From Priapulus caudatus (Eukaryota > Priapulida > Priapulimorpha > Priapulimorphida > Priapulidae): a stretch of DNA of 33,577 bases. The position numbers and the translations under genes were made by a program. Shown here one piece after another: positions 20,495 through 31,531 of this stretch. Positions within the stretch are counted from its first letter, which is position 1, and each line of letters starts with the position of its first letter. The notes beneath the pieces were generated by a model, which ran no database searches, was not told the origin of the DNA, and worked only from the letters and a program-made list of their open reading frames with translations. The stretch is taken from positions 2,501-36,077 of the forward strand of contig NW_014577370.1 in the NCBI RefSeq assembly GCF_000485595.1, in the 5' to 3' direction.

Positions 20495-20727
20495 GTAAGT
20501 ACGCTGCTCTGCCTGTGTCACCTCTCTCTCCCACCCTGCATGCCTCTTCTCTTACTCTCTCTTGCTTCTCCCCACCCATCTTTGTGGCCACATGCCTCAA
20601 CGCCCTTCCAAATTACTGTCTGTTTCCGGAGACCAGTTATTTGCGTTACCGTGTTGATTCACCTTAGTACGGTTAGTTTGAAGGATGCGCAGAATTACAC
20701 ATACGCTGTCGGTTTCGTGTGTTGCAG

Positions 20728-20815
20728 CGTGGCGAGCGCGGCGGGGCAAGCGTCTGCTCCGAGTCACCAGAGCCTGGCGTCGACGGTGCCGGACGATAAC
20801 TCCCCGCCTCCCGCC
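20728..20815 (+). CDS. ttyh: Tweety homolog, Ser/Pro-rich tail exon
   Basis: Encodes Y-VASAAGQASAPSHQSLAS-TVPDDNSPPPA. A low-complexity, probably disordered tail, as in other family members, where a serine-rich region precedes a PPPxY motif. The acceptor is cgtgtgttgcag and the donor GCC|GTAAGT, ending in phase 0. The terminal PPPA joins the tyrosine that opens the next exon to make a PPAY motif. Confidence 0.82.
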
Positions 20816-21630
20816 GTAAGTCATGTAAATATATTTGCCACACATTCTTAGCACGTTTAACCGCGGCGCGGAATGGCATGGTGCAGCGTGTTAGGGAAAC
20901 GATGGGCTTGAAATGGCACAAATGCTGCCCGTTTGCCCTGTGTTCTTTTTAATGCTTTTTTTGTTTGCGTTTGTAATATAACCCAATCTGCGTAACTGGC
21001 GTGTGGTGCCAGGGCATGGGCGCGTCTATAGATGCCATGTGTGCAGTGTTGTTCAGGGTTGGAGGGGACTCTGTGATGTATCGTGCCATACCGTGCCTGC
21101 CCTCATATGCCAAGCCGTGCATATGATGGGCATGTTATCCGTTTAGTCATATAACCAATTCAAGCTAACATTGGATTGCCTGATACATGTTATTGCAAAT
21201 ATTTTTGCCTGATGTCGTGAGGGCAACAATGAGTTTTTTGGACTTTGAAGGTTGATGATGAGGGTCCACGTGAAATAATGAAATATTGTGAGATGAGAAA
21301 ATTTTCCTACTTGGTTTTAAAATATACGCATGGTTTGTTTCTGCCTTGATTAATTATTTACTCATTTCATTAATGCAAAATTCTGTTCTTCATACATATT
21401 TAAACTGACTAATCGTTTAGTAAACTAAGATAACACATTGTTGGGCTGCTACACGTCAGATTGTTGGGTTCACACATTGTTTTGAGAATTTGTACATTTA
21501 GTTGTTGTCTTGCTTGTTTCCTTCGGACTTCCTAGTAGGAGGAATCGTCCAACAAATGTGTGCATTTCTTACATGGCGCGACCTTTAACTGCGCACACGT
21601 GGCAATTGCTATGCTGCTCTTGTGTTTCAG

Positions 21631-21708
21631 TATGACGGTCATCACATGAACTACATGCACCAGGGCAGTAGCCACGCGGGCGGGCAGTACGCTGGAGCGC
21701 ACGTGTGA
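21631..21708 (+). CDS. ttyh: Tweety homolog, terminal coding exon
   Basis: Encodes YDGHHMNYMHQGSSHAGG-QYAGAHV and a TGA stop at 21706-21708. The acceptor is cttgtgtttcag in phase 0. The first tyrosine completes a PPAY (PPxY) motif across the splice junction. Vertebrate TTYH tails carry a PPxY site that binds the ubiquitin ligase NEDD4-2 (established for TTYH2). The His/Gly/Tyr-rich end is unlike vertebrate tails. Confidence 0.85.
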   Translation, partial: YDGHHMNYMHQGSSHAGGQYAGAHV

Positions 21709-23610
21709 GAGGGCGCTGGCGGCAGTGTGCGGCGCGTCAACGTGACAAAAGACTGCGCGGATGTTTCACGAGGAGAGAACGAGATGGCTAATGACTGCAG
21801 CAGTGATGTAACCATGGCGATCACACAGATTTCGCGTTGGATTCGCAGCCCATCGAGCCTGCGTGAGAATTCGAGCGATTTGTTTTATTAGCCCGATTCG
21901 TCGAAAGTTGTAAAGTTAAACGGGCGAGCATTCGTCGGTTTTCGCTACAGAGTTGGATGTAGTCTGTATGCGACCCATGCCGCAGCACGCTGGATTCGGT
22001 GTGCTTTAGTGTAGTGGCTGTGCAGTAGCGATAGAGCGATGTCAATAGCGCTGGCTTCTGAATGGGCTTTTATGAAAGATGACTATTTTGTTTATGTACT
22101 TTATACTTCTAACTGGACTACACATACGAATTTTAAATCAAAAGTATTAGGTTTTAATACCTCTGTTTATAGGAGGTGAGGCCGGTGGCTTCATAATTTC
22201 AGCCACCATGTCGATCCTACTGTATGGTGACCTTGGATGAACCTTACATATGAAGTCGTTGTATAAACCTTACGTACGAAGACCTTGAATGAACGTTACG
22301 TATGATTGTAACATAGAACATTTTCTATTACATAAGATACAATTACCGTAAAGCACGTCTGCTTATGGTGGGAGAATTTTAACGTGTTTGTGAGCTCTTT
22401 AGAATTTAACGTGTAAATATGGTCTCTGTGGCCTTCGACTCACTGTGTCCCGCTGTCATTCGTAGCATTTTCACTCGACTCTATCTTACTTGGTCTTGGC
22501 TTTAGTGTGAACGTCTGAACTAGTTGTAGAAGACGACTGATCTTTCTAGCTTAATGTACCCACATGCAGACCTCATCGATGGTCTAGTTATGGAGACGAG
22601 ACCCTATGAGAATACTGCATGCTGTAAGAAGAGCCTCGTGAAAAGTAGAACAGGATGTGATAAGGAGAAGGAATGGGAAGATCTAGAGCAGTGTTCACGA
22701 CCGGCAGTAAACGGAAATAGTAATGATTATGAAAGGGTCCACTTTAAGTTATGTAGAGAAATGTCGACAAAGATTTGGAATGCAGCTTAACAGTGCTTGC
22801 AACCTGGAAACTTGCTAGGGCTTAATGCATTCTCCAACATTCCATGAACGTTGGCATACCTTTCACAGACCCTGCCTACTCGGCAGCCAACGTGAAAAAT
22901 GTTATGCACTGGTAATTCTACTTTTAAATTGATTTACACTGGGTTATTTATTTTAAAGTGTTAGGATCTAACCAGAAAGAGCAACTGAAGGTGTGCGGGA
23001 GTATAAGTTGGGAGGTAATTGTACAGCACTGTCAGATTATCTGTCGTCTTTAATTTGTCGTCGGTTTTTACTGCTATCTTTGTGTTATAACGCTTGTTCG
23101 TGCGTGTATCATGGCTGCATGAACCTCTTTTCTACCGGGACGCTTTCTTAAATTATTCGAGAGAGTCGAGAAGACCTGGTCATCAGCTTTATAGTCATAT
23201 TCAGACTTCTGCCAGTACTGTGTCATTGTTTTGGCGGGAAACCGAATTCTATGCTGATACTGATTGACCTTTGGTAATCTCTGAATCGGGTATCTGTCTG
23301 ACCTGACCTTGGAATTTTACAGAGGTAGGGAAGGGTTAGGAAAGAGGTAAACCGGATGGTTGAACGTGTCGATAGATGGTGCTCGTAAGAGAGTTGTATC
23401 ATTGCATTAACAATGTTATTATATTTTTGATCGTGCGATTAAAGTAAATATTGTTTTGATTTCATTACGCATAATACATACTTCGTGCTGGGAAAGGCTT
23501 TTATACGCGCACTTGAAGAAATCTTAAAGCAGATTAGCGATTTTTTAAGTCTGAAAGATTTGTTGTGTAAATATTAAGCTGATATAAATAAAGCGTTGTG
23601 ATTGTGAACA
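21709..23610 (+). other. Likely 3' untranslated region of the tweety gene
   Basis: After the stop there is no further exon signature. An AATAAA lies at 23587-23592 within tgatataaataaagcgttg, a plausible polyadenylation signal that would give a 3' UTR of about 1.9 kb. A 78-codon frame at 22554-22790 shows no known domain and is treated as chance. The exact 3' end is inferred. Confidence 0.45.
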
Positions 23611-24921
23611 CTAAACAACGCCTGTATTTTTTATACCTGCTGATCTCATAGATTCCTTTAATTATCATCTGTACGTGTTTTTTATGGTACTTGAATGCTT
23701 AATTTCGACATTATACATTATTGGTATAAATACAGTGTGTGGCAGAATTTTATGGCCGCATCATTTGTTTAAATCTATGAATATATTTGGGAGTGTGTCG
23801 ATGAGTTTATATTTATGTCCCCAGGATGTATTTTAAACATAATCAACAGTATACAGACTAAAAATTTTCAACTTCAACTGAGGATTTCAACCTTTTTATT
23901 AAAACTAGTTAAAACGATTTATAACACACGTAATATAAACTTCGGAAAACGTGCAATTTTTACGCGTACAGACAGACCATCTATAAACTAGATCACGTCA
24001 TGGGCTAGATTAAAAATAGACTACTGCCAACTGTGTTTTACTTTTACCAGGCATAAACAATCGGCAGGGTGTTCTAGTGGTGTGTGTTAAAAAATCTCCC
24101 GTACAGTGTACATATGCTATGTAGAATCCGGACACGTACCTCACCGGTATCACAAATGTAGACGTTATGGTGCTGGAACCGCGCCAAATCTAAAGGTTTG
24201 AATAGAAAACTTGGCTTTTCCTGCACTCAGCTTTCGTGGTTAGAATGCAGCATTGGAGGCTTACACCTTATTGCTCCATTCCTCACTACCCGACTAACCA
24301 TGGGGCCATTTTATCTTGCCATGTGCTGTCAGTGGCATCTCATTGTGTGAAATGATAGCCAAGATCTGCTAACGTCTAAAAGAATTTATGAGCAGTTTAA
24401 TGAGCTAACATTGTCAAAAATATACATGATAAATAATAGGTTGTTTATTGTAGAAATATATATATATATATATCACACTCGACTACTGGTCTTGCAATCT
24501 ACCCACAGTTCTTATAATCACATTGCTTTGTAAATCTAAGCTAGCTAACTAGATAGTAATAATTATTCACATTCTTATTTTGCTGTAAAGACCACTTCGT
24601 TCATTGATTGTTTTACCTGTAAAAAATATATGCGACTCGGGAAAATCACAATAAAAAAAACGGGTATCTAACCGTTCACAGTATAGTAGTGAGTAAATAT
24701 CACAGGCTAGAGAAAAATCACAAACTCCTCTATCTATTCCTTAATGAGATTCACACCCGACAAACGATGGCGGTGTGTACACTGACGCTTCTTCTTCCCA
24801 ACACTGACGGAAATTTGGGATACTGCGTTTGGAATATGTATGTTCAAAGTAATGAATTTCCGTGAGTATGTACATCGAACTAACTGCAGCGGACCATGTT
24901 GCACTCGCAGAATTTATGGGT
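23611..24921. other. Intergenic between two convergent genes
   Basis: AT-rich sequence with a short (TA)n run near 24457-24472. No coding signal on either strand. It separates the plus-strand tweety gene from the minus-strand polycystin-like gene. Confidence 0.5.
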
Positions 24922-25750
24922 TTATTTTTGAAGCCTGGAACCGCCCTTGCCTGATAAATGCTTTCTAGACGTTAACTCCTGTTTGAAAGGCACCGTGTCA
25001 TCGCCCTTTAATCCAAATGGATTCTTAAAATTCAGGCGCTTCAATAGGGAAGTGTTAGACGTACTAGTCCACGCTGACACCTGCTGGGAACCCTTCGATC
25101 TGTCTAACTGTGTCGGCGGCGCCCTCTGGTGAAGGAAGAGCGATCGGCTGGAGACGTAGTCACTCTTCGGTCGTTTCTTCCTTTCGCTTCCATCGAAAGT
25201 TTCAACGTTTAGCTTTGTCTCGCCGGCACTAGTCCGTCGCTGTCTCAACGACAACGGGAGGCGTCCCGCTTCTTCCTGACCGGCAGACCCTGTCTCCGCT
25301 GGGACTGATCCCGCCTCCCTGCGCACGCTGGAGCGTGACGAGCCCGGCGACTCGTCCGTCAAACTGCTTCCGTCCATCGACACCACGTCGTCCAGCTCGA
25401 AGGCGTTCGCGTCGGCGTCGCCAGGGGGCGCCACCGGAGCGTCGTGGAAGAGACCGGGAATGTAGAGGCTGCGGCCGGCCGTGGAGCCGAGCACGCGCGT
25501 CTGCCGCCTGTCCGACGCCGGCTTACCGAACGTCCACGAGTCGCTCAGCTGCAGCTCCTGCTCTTCCTCTTCCTCCTCCTCCATCTCCTTCTCCTTCTCC
25601 TTCCCCTTCTGCTCCATCACCTCCTCTTCCTCAGGAACACCACGCGGGTCAATAAAGCGGAAGTCATCTGAGCTAGAAGACGACTTCCGGGTGTCGACTG
25701 AGCTAGCAGACGACTTCCGGGCGTCGGCTGAGCTAGCAGACGACTTCCGG
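24922..25750 (-). CDS. Polycystin-1-like, terminal cytoplasmic tail exon
   Basis: One frame stays open from about 25750 down to a TAA at 24922-24924. Reading direction: RKSSASS-type 10-residue repeats, then DDFRFIDPRGVPEEEEV, a Glu/Lys-rich charged stretch, LQLSDSWTFGKPASDRR, an acidic Ser-rich segment (LDDVVSMDGSSLTDESPGSS), and a basic end with LLKRLNFKNPFGLKG. It has no membrane segment and is predicted to be largely disordered. Assignment to the polycystin gene rests on the RKSS repeats, which it shares in frame with the coiled-coil exon at 31932-32637. The AATAAA word overlaps the stop codon (aaaaataaacc). There is no splice acceptor at 25750: that is where sequence quality or identity breaks down. 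Confidence 0.65.
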
Positions 25751-26690
25751 GAGCGTCGGCCTGAGCTAAGCAGACTGATATTTCCGGCGTCGCCTCGAGC
25801 TAAGCAGACGTACTCCGGGCAGTCGGCTAGAAGCTGAGCAGACGACTTCCGCCGGCGTCGGCTGAGGCTACAGACAGACTTTCCGGGTGTCGGAGGAGCC
25901 TAGCAGAACGACTTCAAATGGGTGTCAGCTGGAGCTATTCGGACGATCTTTCTCGTGCTAATCGTTGACGACATTTGCGTAAGTTAAAGCGTGTCCGTAC
26001 GCTGCAGCTGACATATTCTGAGGATTGTCGCGTTCTTCTTGCACTTGGTTCGTCAGGCAACCGCTCTCATGACGCGCGAAATGCGTGCAAACCGCGATCG
26101 TACTTGTGCTCCTGCCGTGCGTTCGTCGCACGGCGACGGACCGCAGTTCGCGTAGTTTCCGTGGGAGCCGAGCGGGTGATGCGCCGACCGTCGCTCCGTA
26201 AATTCCCGAACCTCGTGTTCTTCTCTGCTCCGGACGCAGCGAGCCGATCTTCTGCGTATGCTCTCACCGCGCGGAAGCGTGGAGTCTACTCGTGATGACA
26301 GTCGTCGCGTTCGTATCTGGATATCCGCCAGGTCGTCGCCGTCATGACGCGCCGACGCGTGCATTCCTGACCTCCATCTTTAAAAAGCAATGTCGAGGGC
26401 TTACTCTGAGAGAGAAGCGACGCGCTGCGAGAAGCTGCGCCGTCCGCGAAGCTTGAGCGCTCTGCGTGGGATTTCGTCGTCGTTGTCGGCCATCTTGAAT
26501 TGGAGCCGTGCGTGGTAAGCTCTTTTGCCAGACTGCGTATGAGGTCCTTGCTGTGTCGCTTGAACGCTCGTTCTGTAAGAAGGTCAAGTGAGGGCGGGTC
26601 ATTCTCGACTCACAGGATAGGTTTAATGCTGTGCGCACTCCCGCATGTCGCAGATAAGCAAGATAACGCGCACGATTGGGCCCCAACTAC
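25751..26690 (-). pseudogene. Low-fidelity copy of the coiled-coil tail exon
   Basis: Base-by-base it follows 31990-32640 (shared words: gtcgcgttctt, aacctccatcttta, gcgaagctt, gttgggccc/attgggcccc) but is broken by numerous extra bases, so no frame survives. About nine RKSS-type 30-base units are visible here against four in the clean copy. It is either a decayed duplicate or erroneous consensus sequence; the insertion-dominated difference favours the latter. Confidence 0.6.
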
Positions 26691-27790
26691 GCTTGCCTGG
26701 CAATGACAGGCGCCACGAGGTTAATGACAGTGACGCCTATAAGTCCGAGACTATTGATGTGATCGAATAGCGCCATGTGACAAAGTACAAATACGCGTTG
26801 GTTTTTATTAAATTATATCTAATGATGCTGACGCGAGCTTAACATCGCTTACATGTGGATTTCAGTGTTATGGGAATCCGTAACAATTTCTCGCACGGCA
26901 AATATAGATCCACCTAAGATCGACTGGACGGTCCATCGTTTAATGATGGAGAACTAATAATTCGTCGTGCGCAAAATAAAATGCTAATCGAAGTATGGTC
27001 AATAAAAACAGGCTAATAATGAATTAGATGAATGAATGAATGATTAATGAATAACGAACAACAGCCAACAACAGACAAACGAACAATATATAAATTAATA
27101 ATATTAAATAATAATCATAGACACAACGGGTGATAAAAGAGAGAACTATGGCATCATCCTTGGCTATTCGCTCGTACACCTTCTAATCTCTGCAATCCAG
27201 ATCGCTGTGGCTGTCCCGCGGGAGGCCGGAAATGAGATTCTCTACGCCTGCCCTCGGCGATCGGTGAGGCGAGCGTACGTAGTCGATCCTCTCTATCGTT
27301 CGATGGTCACTGAGTCGACCTCGCCCCGCGTTGCGAATCTTCACCATAGCGGAGAGGCCTGTGTAAGGTGTAATGTGAAGCGTTAGAGGCAATGATACAA
27401 GATACGGCGTACGCCCGGGTCTATGTAATGCGCTTAGACCAGCGTGAGAGTGAAATGGGGGCGCATCTCAAAAAGTTGCCGGAATAAAGTGATTGTAATA
27501 GGAACGTAGGTGTAGCTGTAGTGGTATTCGTAGCAGTAGCCCGGTATGTTGTATAAGGAGTGATGGTATGTATTGAATTAGAAGGCCCCGGAGACGTCTA
27601 AACGAACGATATATAATGTGACCAAGAAAATCGTAATATTAATAAGATGAACGACTGGACTAGGCCGGAAGTAAGGATCAGCGTAGGTTCCCGCTCGAGT
27701 AAGTTTGCCCTAAAACAAAACCTTCTTTTAACGGGCTCAATTATAATGGTTTTATATAATCAAAATATAGTTTAAGCACAGGATAAATGC
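26691..27790 (-). repeat. Low-fidelity copy of 32640-33550
   Basis: Parallels the intron, the (AAT)n/(AAC)n tract and the flanks of the clean copy. For example, aattatatctaatgatg matches aattatatctatgatg, and 'ggtctatgtaatgcgcttag' matches ggtctatgtaagtgcgctta. The (AAT)n tract is scrambled here (gaatgaatgaatgattaatg), as expected from noisy reads over a simple repeat. Confidence 0.6.
27185..27375 (-). pseudogene. Low-fidelity copy of the acidic tail exon
   Basis: Corresponds to the clean exon 32991-33166 (shared: cagatcgctgt, gtagtcg, ctctctat, cgatggtcactg) with inserted bases that destroy the frame and the splice donor. Confidence 0.55.
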
Positions 27791-27814
27791 ATGGCAATCC
27801 AACTAGAAAGCGTC

Positions 27815-28995
27815 CGTCAGCTGTACGTGAAAAGAGGGATCGGGTGCGGATGATGTACGTGAAATGGACGGAGAGGTGGGTCGTGTGCTGTAATCGGTTG
27901 AAGGAGCGGAGGAGTGTGGCGGTGGCTGAGCGTGGCTCGCGGCGGTGAACGGACGGAGAGGTGGCGTCGGCTGTACGGTGAACCGCGACGGAGGAGAATG
28001 GCGCGGTGGCTCGCGACGGGTGAAGGACGGAGGAGGATGGCGGGTGCGGCTGTACGTCGTGAAGGGCGGAGGAGTGCGGGTGGCTGTACGGGTGAAAGGG
28101 CGAGGAGTGGCGGTGGCTGTAGGGGGCCCGGTGCGAAGGGGGCGTGAGGAGGTGGCGGTGGCTGGTACGGTGAAGGGAAGGAGGAGGTGTGCCGGTGGCT
28201 GATAGCGGGGTGAAGGGCGGAGAGAGGTGGCGGTGGCTGTACGAGTGATAGGAGCGCCGAAGGTGGCGGTTGGCCTTGGAGGCTGTGTGAAGGGCGAGGG
28301 GAGGGTGGCGGGTGGCCGTGCTACGGGAAGGGTCGAGGAAGGTTGGCGGTGGCTGTACGGTGAAGGACGGAGTGAGGTGGCGTGTGGCTGGGTACTCTGG
28401 AAGGGCGGAGGAGGTTGGGCGGTGCTGTACGGTGAAGGAGGCGGAGCGAGGTGGCGTGGCTGTACCGGTGAGAAACCGGAGGAGGTGGCGGTGGCTGTAC
28501 GGTGACAGGAGCGGAGGCAGTAGGGCGGTGGCTGTATCGGTGAAAGGACGGAGGATGGCTGTAAAAGTGAAGGCGGAGGAGTGGGCGGTGGCTGTACGGG
28601 TGAAGGGACGGAGGAGTGGCGGGTGGCTGTACGGTGAAGGGGCGAGGAGGTGGACGGTGGCTGTACGCCCGTGGCTGGACAGGCACGCGAGGTAGCGTTG
28701 GCGGTTGGATGTACGGTGAAAGGACGGAGGAGGTGGCCGGTGCTGGTCGCGTGAAGGGCGGAGCAGGTGCGTGCGCCTGTACGGAGAGTGAAAGGACGGA
28801 GGAGGAGGCCCCGGTGGATGTAAACGAGTGCCACAGGACGGGAGGTGGGCCGGTGGCTGTAACCCCGGAAGGGTGCGGCCAGGAGGTGGGCGTAGATGTA
28901 CGGGTGCGAAGGACGCGGGGAGGTGCGAGTGGCTGTATGAGGCGCGGCGCGGGGGGGGCGAGAGCGCGCGCGAAGAGGAGTGGCGGTGGCTGCCA
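27815..28995 (+). repeat. Degenerate ~36-bp minisatellite (GGTGAAGGACGGAGGAGGTG)
   Basis: About 30 units built on ggtggctgtacggtgaagga followed by cggaggaggtggc, with frequent one-base insertions. The window's last 22 bases (33556-33577) are the start of the same array after the clean tail copy. The minus strand shows a false 462-codon Pro/Thr-rich frame. Confidence 0.85.
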
Positions 28996-29028
28996 CCGAG
29001 TGATTTGGTTTCGTGATCCCTCGTCCAC

Positions 29029-29158
29029 AGTTTGAATCTTGAGTTCTAATCTCATGAAGATGACCATGCCGCCTCTGACAACGGTCGGATCGGCTTGCCA
29101 AGGACTGTCTGCTGCTCCTGCTGCTGCCGGAACAGGCCTGCACGTTTTCCACGCTGAC
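29029..29158 (-). CDS. Polycystin-1-like, membrane-proximal tail exon
   Basis: Reads R-SAWKTCRPVPAAAGAADS, then PWQADPTVVRGGMVIFMRLE-LKIQT. Polycystin-1-type proteins have after S6 a variable linker and then a pattern like M-V-x-F-M-x-(K/R)-R/L that leads to a K-V-R-F segment. The acceptor tgtgtgtcacag is good. One leading base completes the Arg codon of the pore exon. A weak donor at 29029 (ACT|GTGGAC) would end in phase 0, matching the phase of exon 32991-33166, which opens AFRNVKF. Without splicing the frame runs on into the minisatellite. Two other frames are open for part of this stretch, so confidence is moderate. Confidence 0.5.
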
Positions 29159-29214
29159 CTGTGACACACATAGACTGTAATGAATGACCACGTAAATCTG
29201 ACGCCTCGGGTAGG

Positions 29215-29515
29215 TTATATATATAATATAATAATTTTTTATCTATTAATATCCTATTATTACTACTTACCTACTACTACTAACGACTACTAACTACTAC
29301 TATCTGACTACTACTATTATTACTTTATTATTATTATTATTAACACTATCTCACCATTATTCAAAAACATACTTGCGAGTTTACCTAAGCGAGTTATACT
29401 ATAATATTCTATTTATGCGTATGTATGTAATGCTCATGTGTAAGTATCATGTATATATATATATCATATATGTATATATATATAATATAATATAATATAT
29501 AATCGTTGATATTAT
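29215..29515. repeat. AT-rich (TAC)n, (ATT)n and (TA)n tract
   Basis: Simple sequence with tactact, attattatt and tatatata runs inside a polycystin intron. No coding potential. Confidence 0.85.
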
Positions 29516-29656
29516 CCGCGTTACAAATTATGTCCGCCTTAGTTATCTTCTTTTAGGTAAATATGTAATTACGTATCCTGCTGTAAAAACATTAAACATT
29601 GACACGTGATATTTAACCATCACATCATCGATTAAGTTCGTTGTACAGCGGGTTAC

Positions 29657-29859
29657 CTGTAAGACGTCGTGACAGCACCAATGAAGAGACCTCTCATGAC
29701 ATACATGACCACGAAGAAGCTGATGAAGAGGATAGGGGCGGTGGACATGATGTCGGGCGTGGCTGACTGAGAGTGAGAGGTAGATGCACGCAATCCTGCC
29801 ACCAGGCTGCCCATAGATGCCAGCATCGAGGTGAACTCCGGCGAGAAAGCAGAAAACGC
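29657..29859 (-). CDS. Polycystin-1-like, pore and S6 exon
   Basis: Encodes AFSAFSPEFTSMLASMGSLV, a short extracellular Ser/Thr-rich turn, then ILFISFFVVMYVMRGLFIGA-VTTSYR. This aligns with the polycystin pore helix (PKD2 F-S-T-F-x-x-x-x-x-x-x-F-R-x-x-L-G-D) and S6 (F-F-x-x-F-V-F-F-x-x-x-x-L-x-N-M-F-x-A). The PKD2 selectivity-filter Gly-Asp is Gly-Ser here, and an arginine sits mid-S6 (MRGLF), features of PKD1-type rather than PKD2-type subunits. The acceptor is gttgattgcag and the donor AG|GTAACC, leaving two bases completed by the tail exon. Confidence 0.86.
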
Positions 29860-30096
29860 CTGCAATCAACGAAACGCGGCGAGTATCGTCATGATCGGCT
29901 GAATGAAATATTTGGAGAATACCTACACGATGCATTACATATTTGGACGTTGATGCAGGCGTCACGCGCACACGCATGCGCGTACGTACACGCACGACCA
30001 CGTACGCACTATTTAAAATTTACAATGCAATAATGTTTACAGCAATATAACAAATATACACACAAACACACATGTATATATATAGTTTATACTTAC

Positions 30097-30231
30097 GAGG
30101 TACCCAAAGCTAGCATATCCAATCAAGACGACGAAGAACGCAAGCGAACATCCGAGAACTTGACCAAACATGGCCGCCATGATGTCGCCAAACATACTGA
30201 CACTTTTGAAGAACCTAAGTTGTCTGGCAAC
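30097..30231 (-). CDS. Polycystin-1-like, S4-S5 linker and S5 exon
   Basis: 45 codons, phase 0 at both ends: VARQLRFFKSVSMFGDIMAA, then MFGQVLGCSLAFFVVLIGYA-SFGYL. It matches the family stretch L-R-F-x-R-x-x-x-x-L-x-x-T-L-x-x-A...F-x-x-x-F-x-x-x-x-A-F-A-Q-x-x-Y-L, that is the cytoplasmic end of S4, the S4-S5 helix and S5. The acceptor is atgttgccag and the donor CTC|GTAAGT. Confidence 0.88.
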
Positions 30232-30588
30232 CTGGCAACATTGTGTTACGTACATGATAACTGTGTATGCTAGTGTATATAAACAAAATAAACTGTGTAA
30301 ACAGTATAAACATTATATAACTGGTATAAAAGGTTACGTGGAATTTTTTGCACGAAAACACCGACGTACTTTGCTCCGAACATGTAAGATTTTATTACCA
30401 AGCAGGAATGTATTTCATTGCCGTTATGGAATGCATAACGGCACGAGCGCAACGTACTGTATAACCTCCGCTAAATATACAACACTCGTTGCACGCACAT
30501 TCGTTATTTCGCAGACTGGTTGCGGTAGGCTTCACGATATAATAACTGTAGCTACACACGGCGCGCAGCAGCACCCTTCAGAAATTAC

Positions 30589-30705
30589 CTTGGCAAATAA
30601 CAAACACAGTAGAAACGCGTTCGTGTAAATGAAGACGTCGCTGACCACAGTCGTCAGTCGAAGACTTGTGAACTCTTGTGGAAGACGCTTGAGTTCGGCC
30701 ATCGC
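30589..30705 (-). CDS. Polycystin-1-like, S3-S4 exon
   Basis: 39 codons, phase 0 at both ends: AMAELKRLPQEFTSLRLTTV, then VSDVFIYTNAFLLCLLFAK. It corresponds to the loop with a conserved F/Y-x-x-F-x-x-x-x-x-x-D-x-x-x-Y pattern followed by S4 (A-F-L-x-F-L-x-x-x-K in relatives). The acceptor is gttgttgtcgcag and the donor AAG|GTAATT. Few basic residues in S4, as usual for this voltage-insensitive group. Confidence 0.82.
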
Positions 30706-30728
30706 CTGCGACAACAACAGCGACATCG

Positions 30729-30767
30729 CTTTTATTTTATTTTATTTTATTTTATTTTATTTTATTG
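30729..30767 (+). repeat. (TTTTA)n pentanucleotide microsatellite
   Basis: Seven perfect ttttattttatttta-type units just upstream, in transcription sense, of the S3-S4 exon acceptor. Confidence 0.95.
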
Positions 30768-31127
30768 TAAACAAACAGTAAGCGACAACAACAAGCACGA
30801 GACAACACGCAATAACATCACCGCGGCATGATTGTCGAAGATGACTACCGCAGGGTTAATCGATAATAAGATATCGATAAATACATAGTATCTTGTTAAG
30901 ATAACGAGCGTATATTCGCAGAATGTTTTAAAGGTGTAACAGGTGAGAAACTTATGTACTGGGTTGTAAGGTGATATATGAGAGATATGAGCTACGGGGG
31001 TACGAAGGTAGGGGGCAAAGCAGCAAGCCTTTCCTGCGGTAAGGCAGACAGAGATGCGAATGGCTTCCCAGCATGGCACGCCGACTGCAAAACACGGTTA
31101 GATCTGCGCATGCGCGTCTGTAGGTAC

Positions 31128-31298
31128 CTGTGACGTGGTAAAGACTCGCAGCACATAGATGAGGATGCTTATGATCGTCATGACAACGACGGCAGTGTCA
31201 ACCAAGCCTCCAAACGTCAGCAGGTACTCCGTCCTGCGTCGCCGTAGCAATTGTATCCACGTGGTCAGAAAGTAGAACCAGAAGATGACAATCAGAGC
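31128..31298 (-). CDS. Polycystin-1-like, S2-S3 exon
   Basis: 57 codons, phase 0 at both ends: ALIVIFWFYFLTTWIQLLRR, then RRTEYLLTFGGLVDTAVVV and MTIISILIYVLRVFTTSQ. The order S2, basic cytoplasmic step, a Y-x-x-x-x-x-x-x-(W/G)-x-x-D turn and S3 is that of the polycystin channel domain (relatives read E-Y-F-x-S-F-W-N-W-L-D). The acceptor is ctttcctacag and the donor CAG|GTACCT. Confidence 0.88.
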
Positions 31299-31531
31299 CT
31301 GTAGGAAAGAACGACATATGTGTTTGATGACGTTAATAAATCTATCATCAACAATCGACAACTCTGATAACATATTATATAAATCTCATAAACAAACTCT
31401 TATAAATCTAAGATCCGATCATGTTAATTACAATTTCTATCATACACTTTCACAATTTAGACATCTGGCATTTCTTAATAGTGATGACTGACAAACCGGG
31501 TCTTGTATAGTGAATGTTGCTTTGCCTTCAC

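Noticed and set aside
22554-22790. 78-codon plus-strand frame after the tweety stop
   Set aside because: No recognised domain; lies where the 3' UTR is expected.
27803-29191. 462-codon minus-strand Pro/Thr/Ser-rich frame
   Set aside because: Runs through a noisy 36-bp minisatellite; only the 29029-29158 part, in another frame, has family and phase support.
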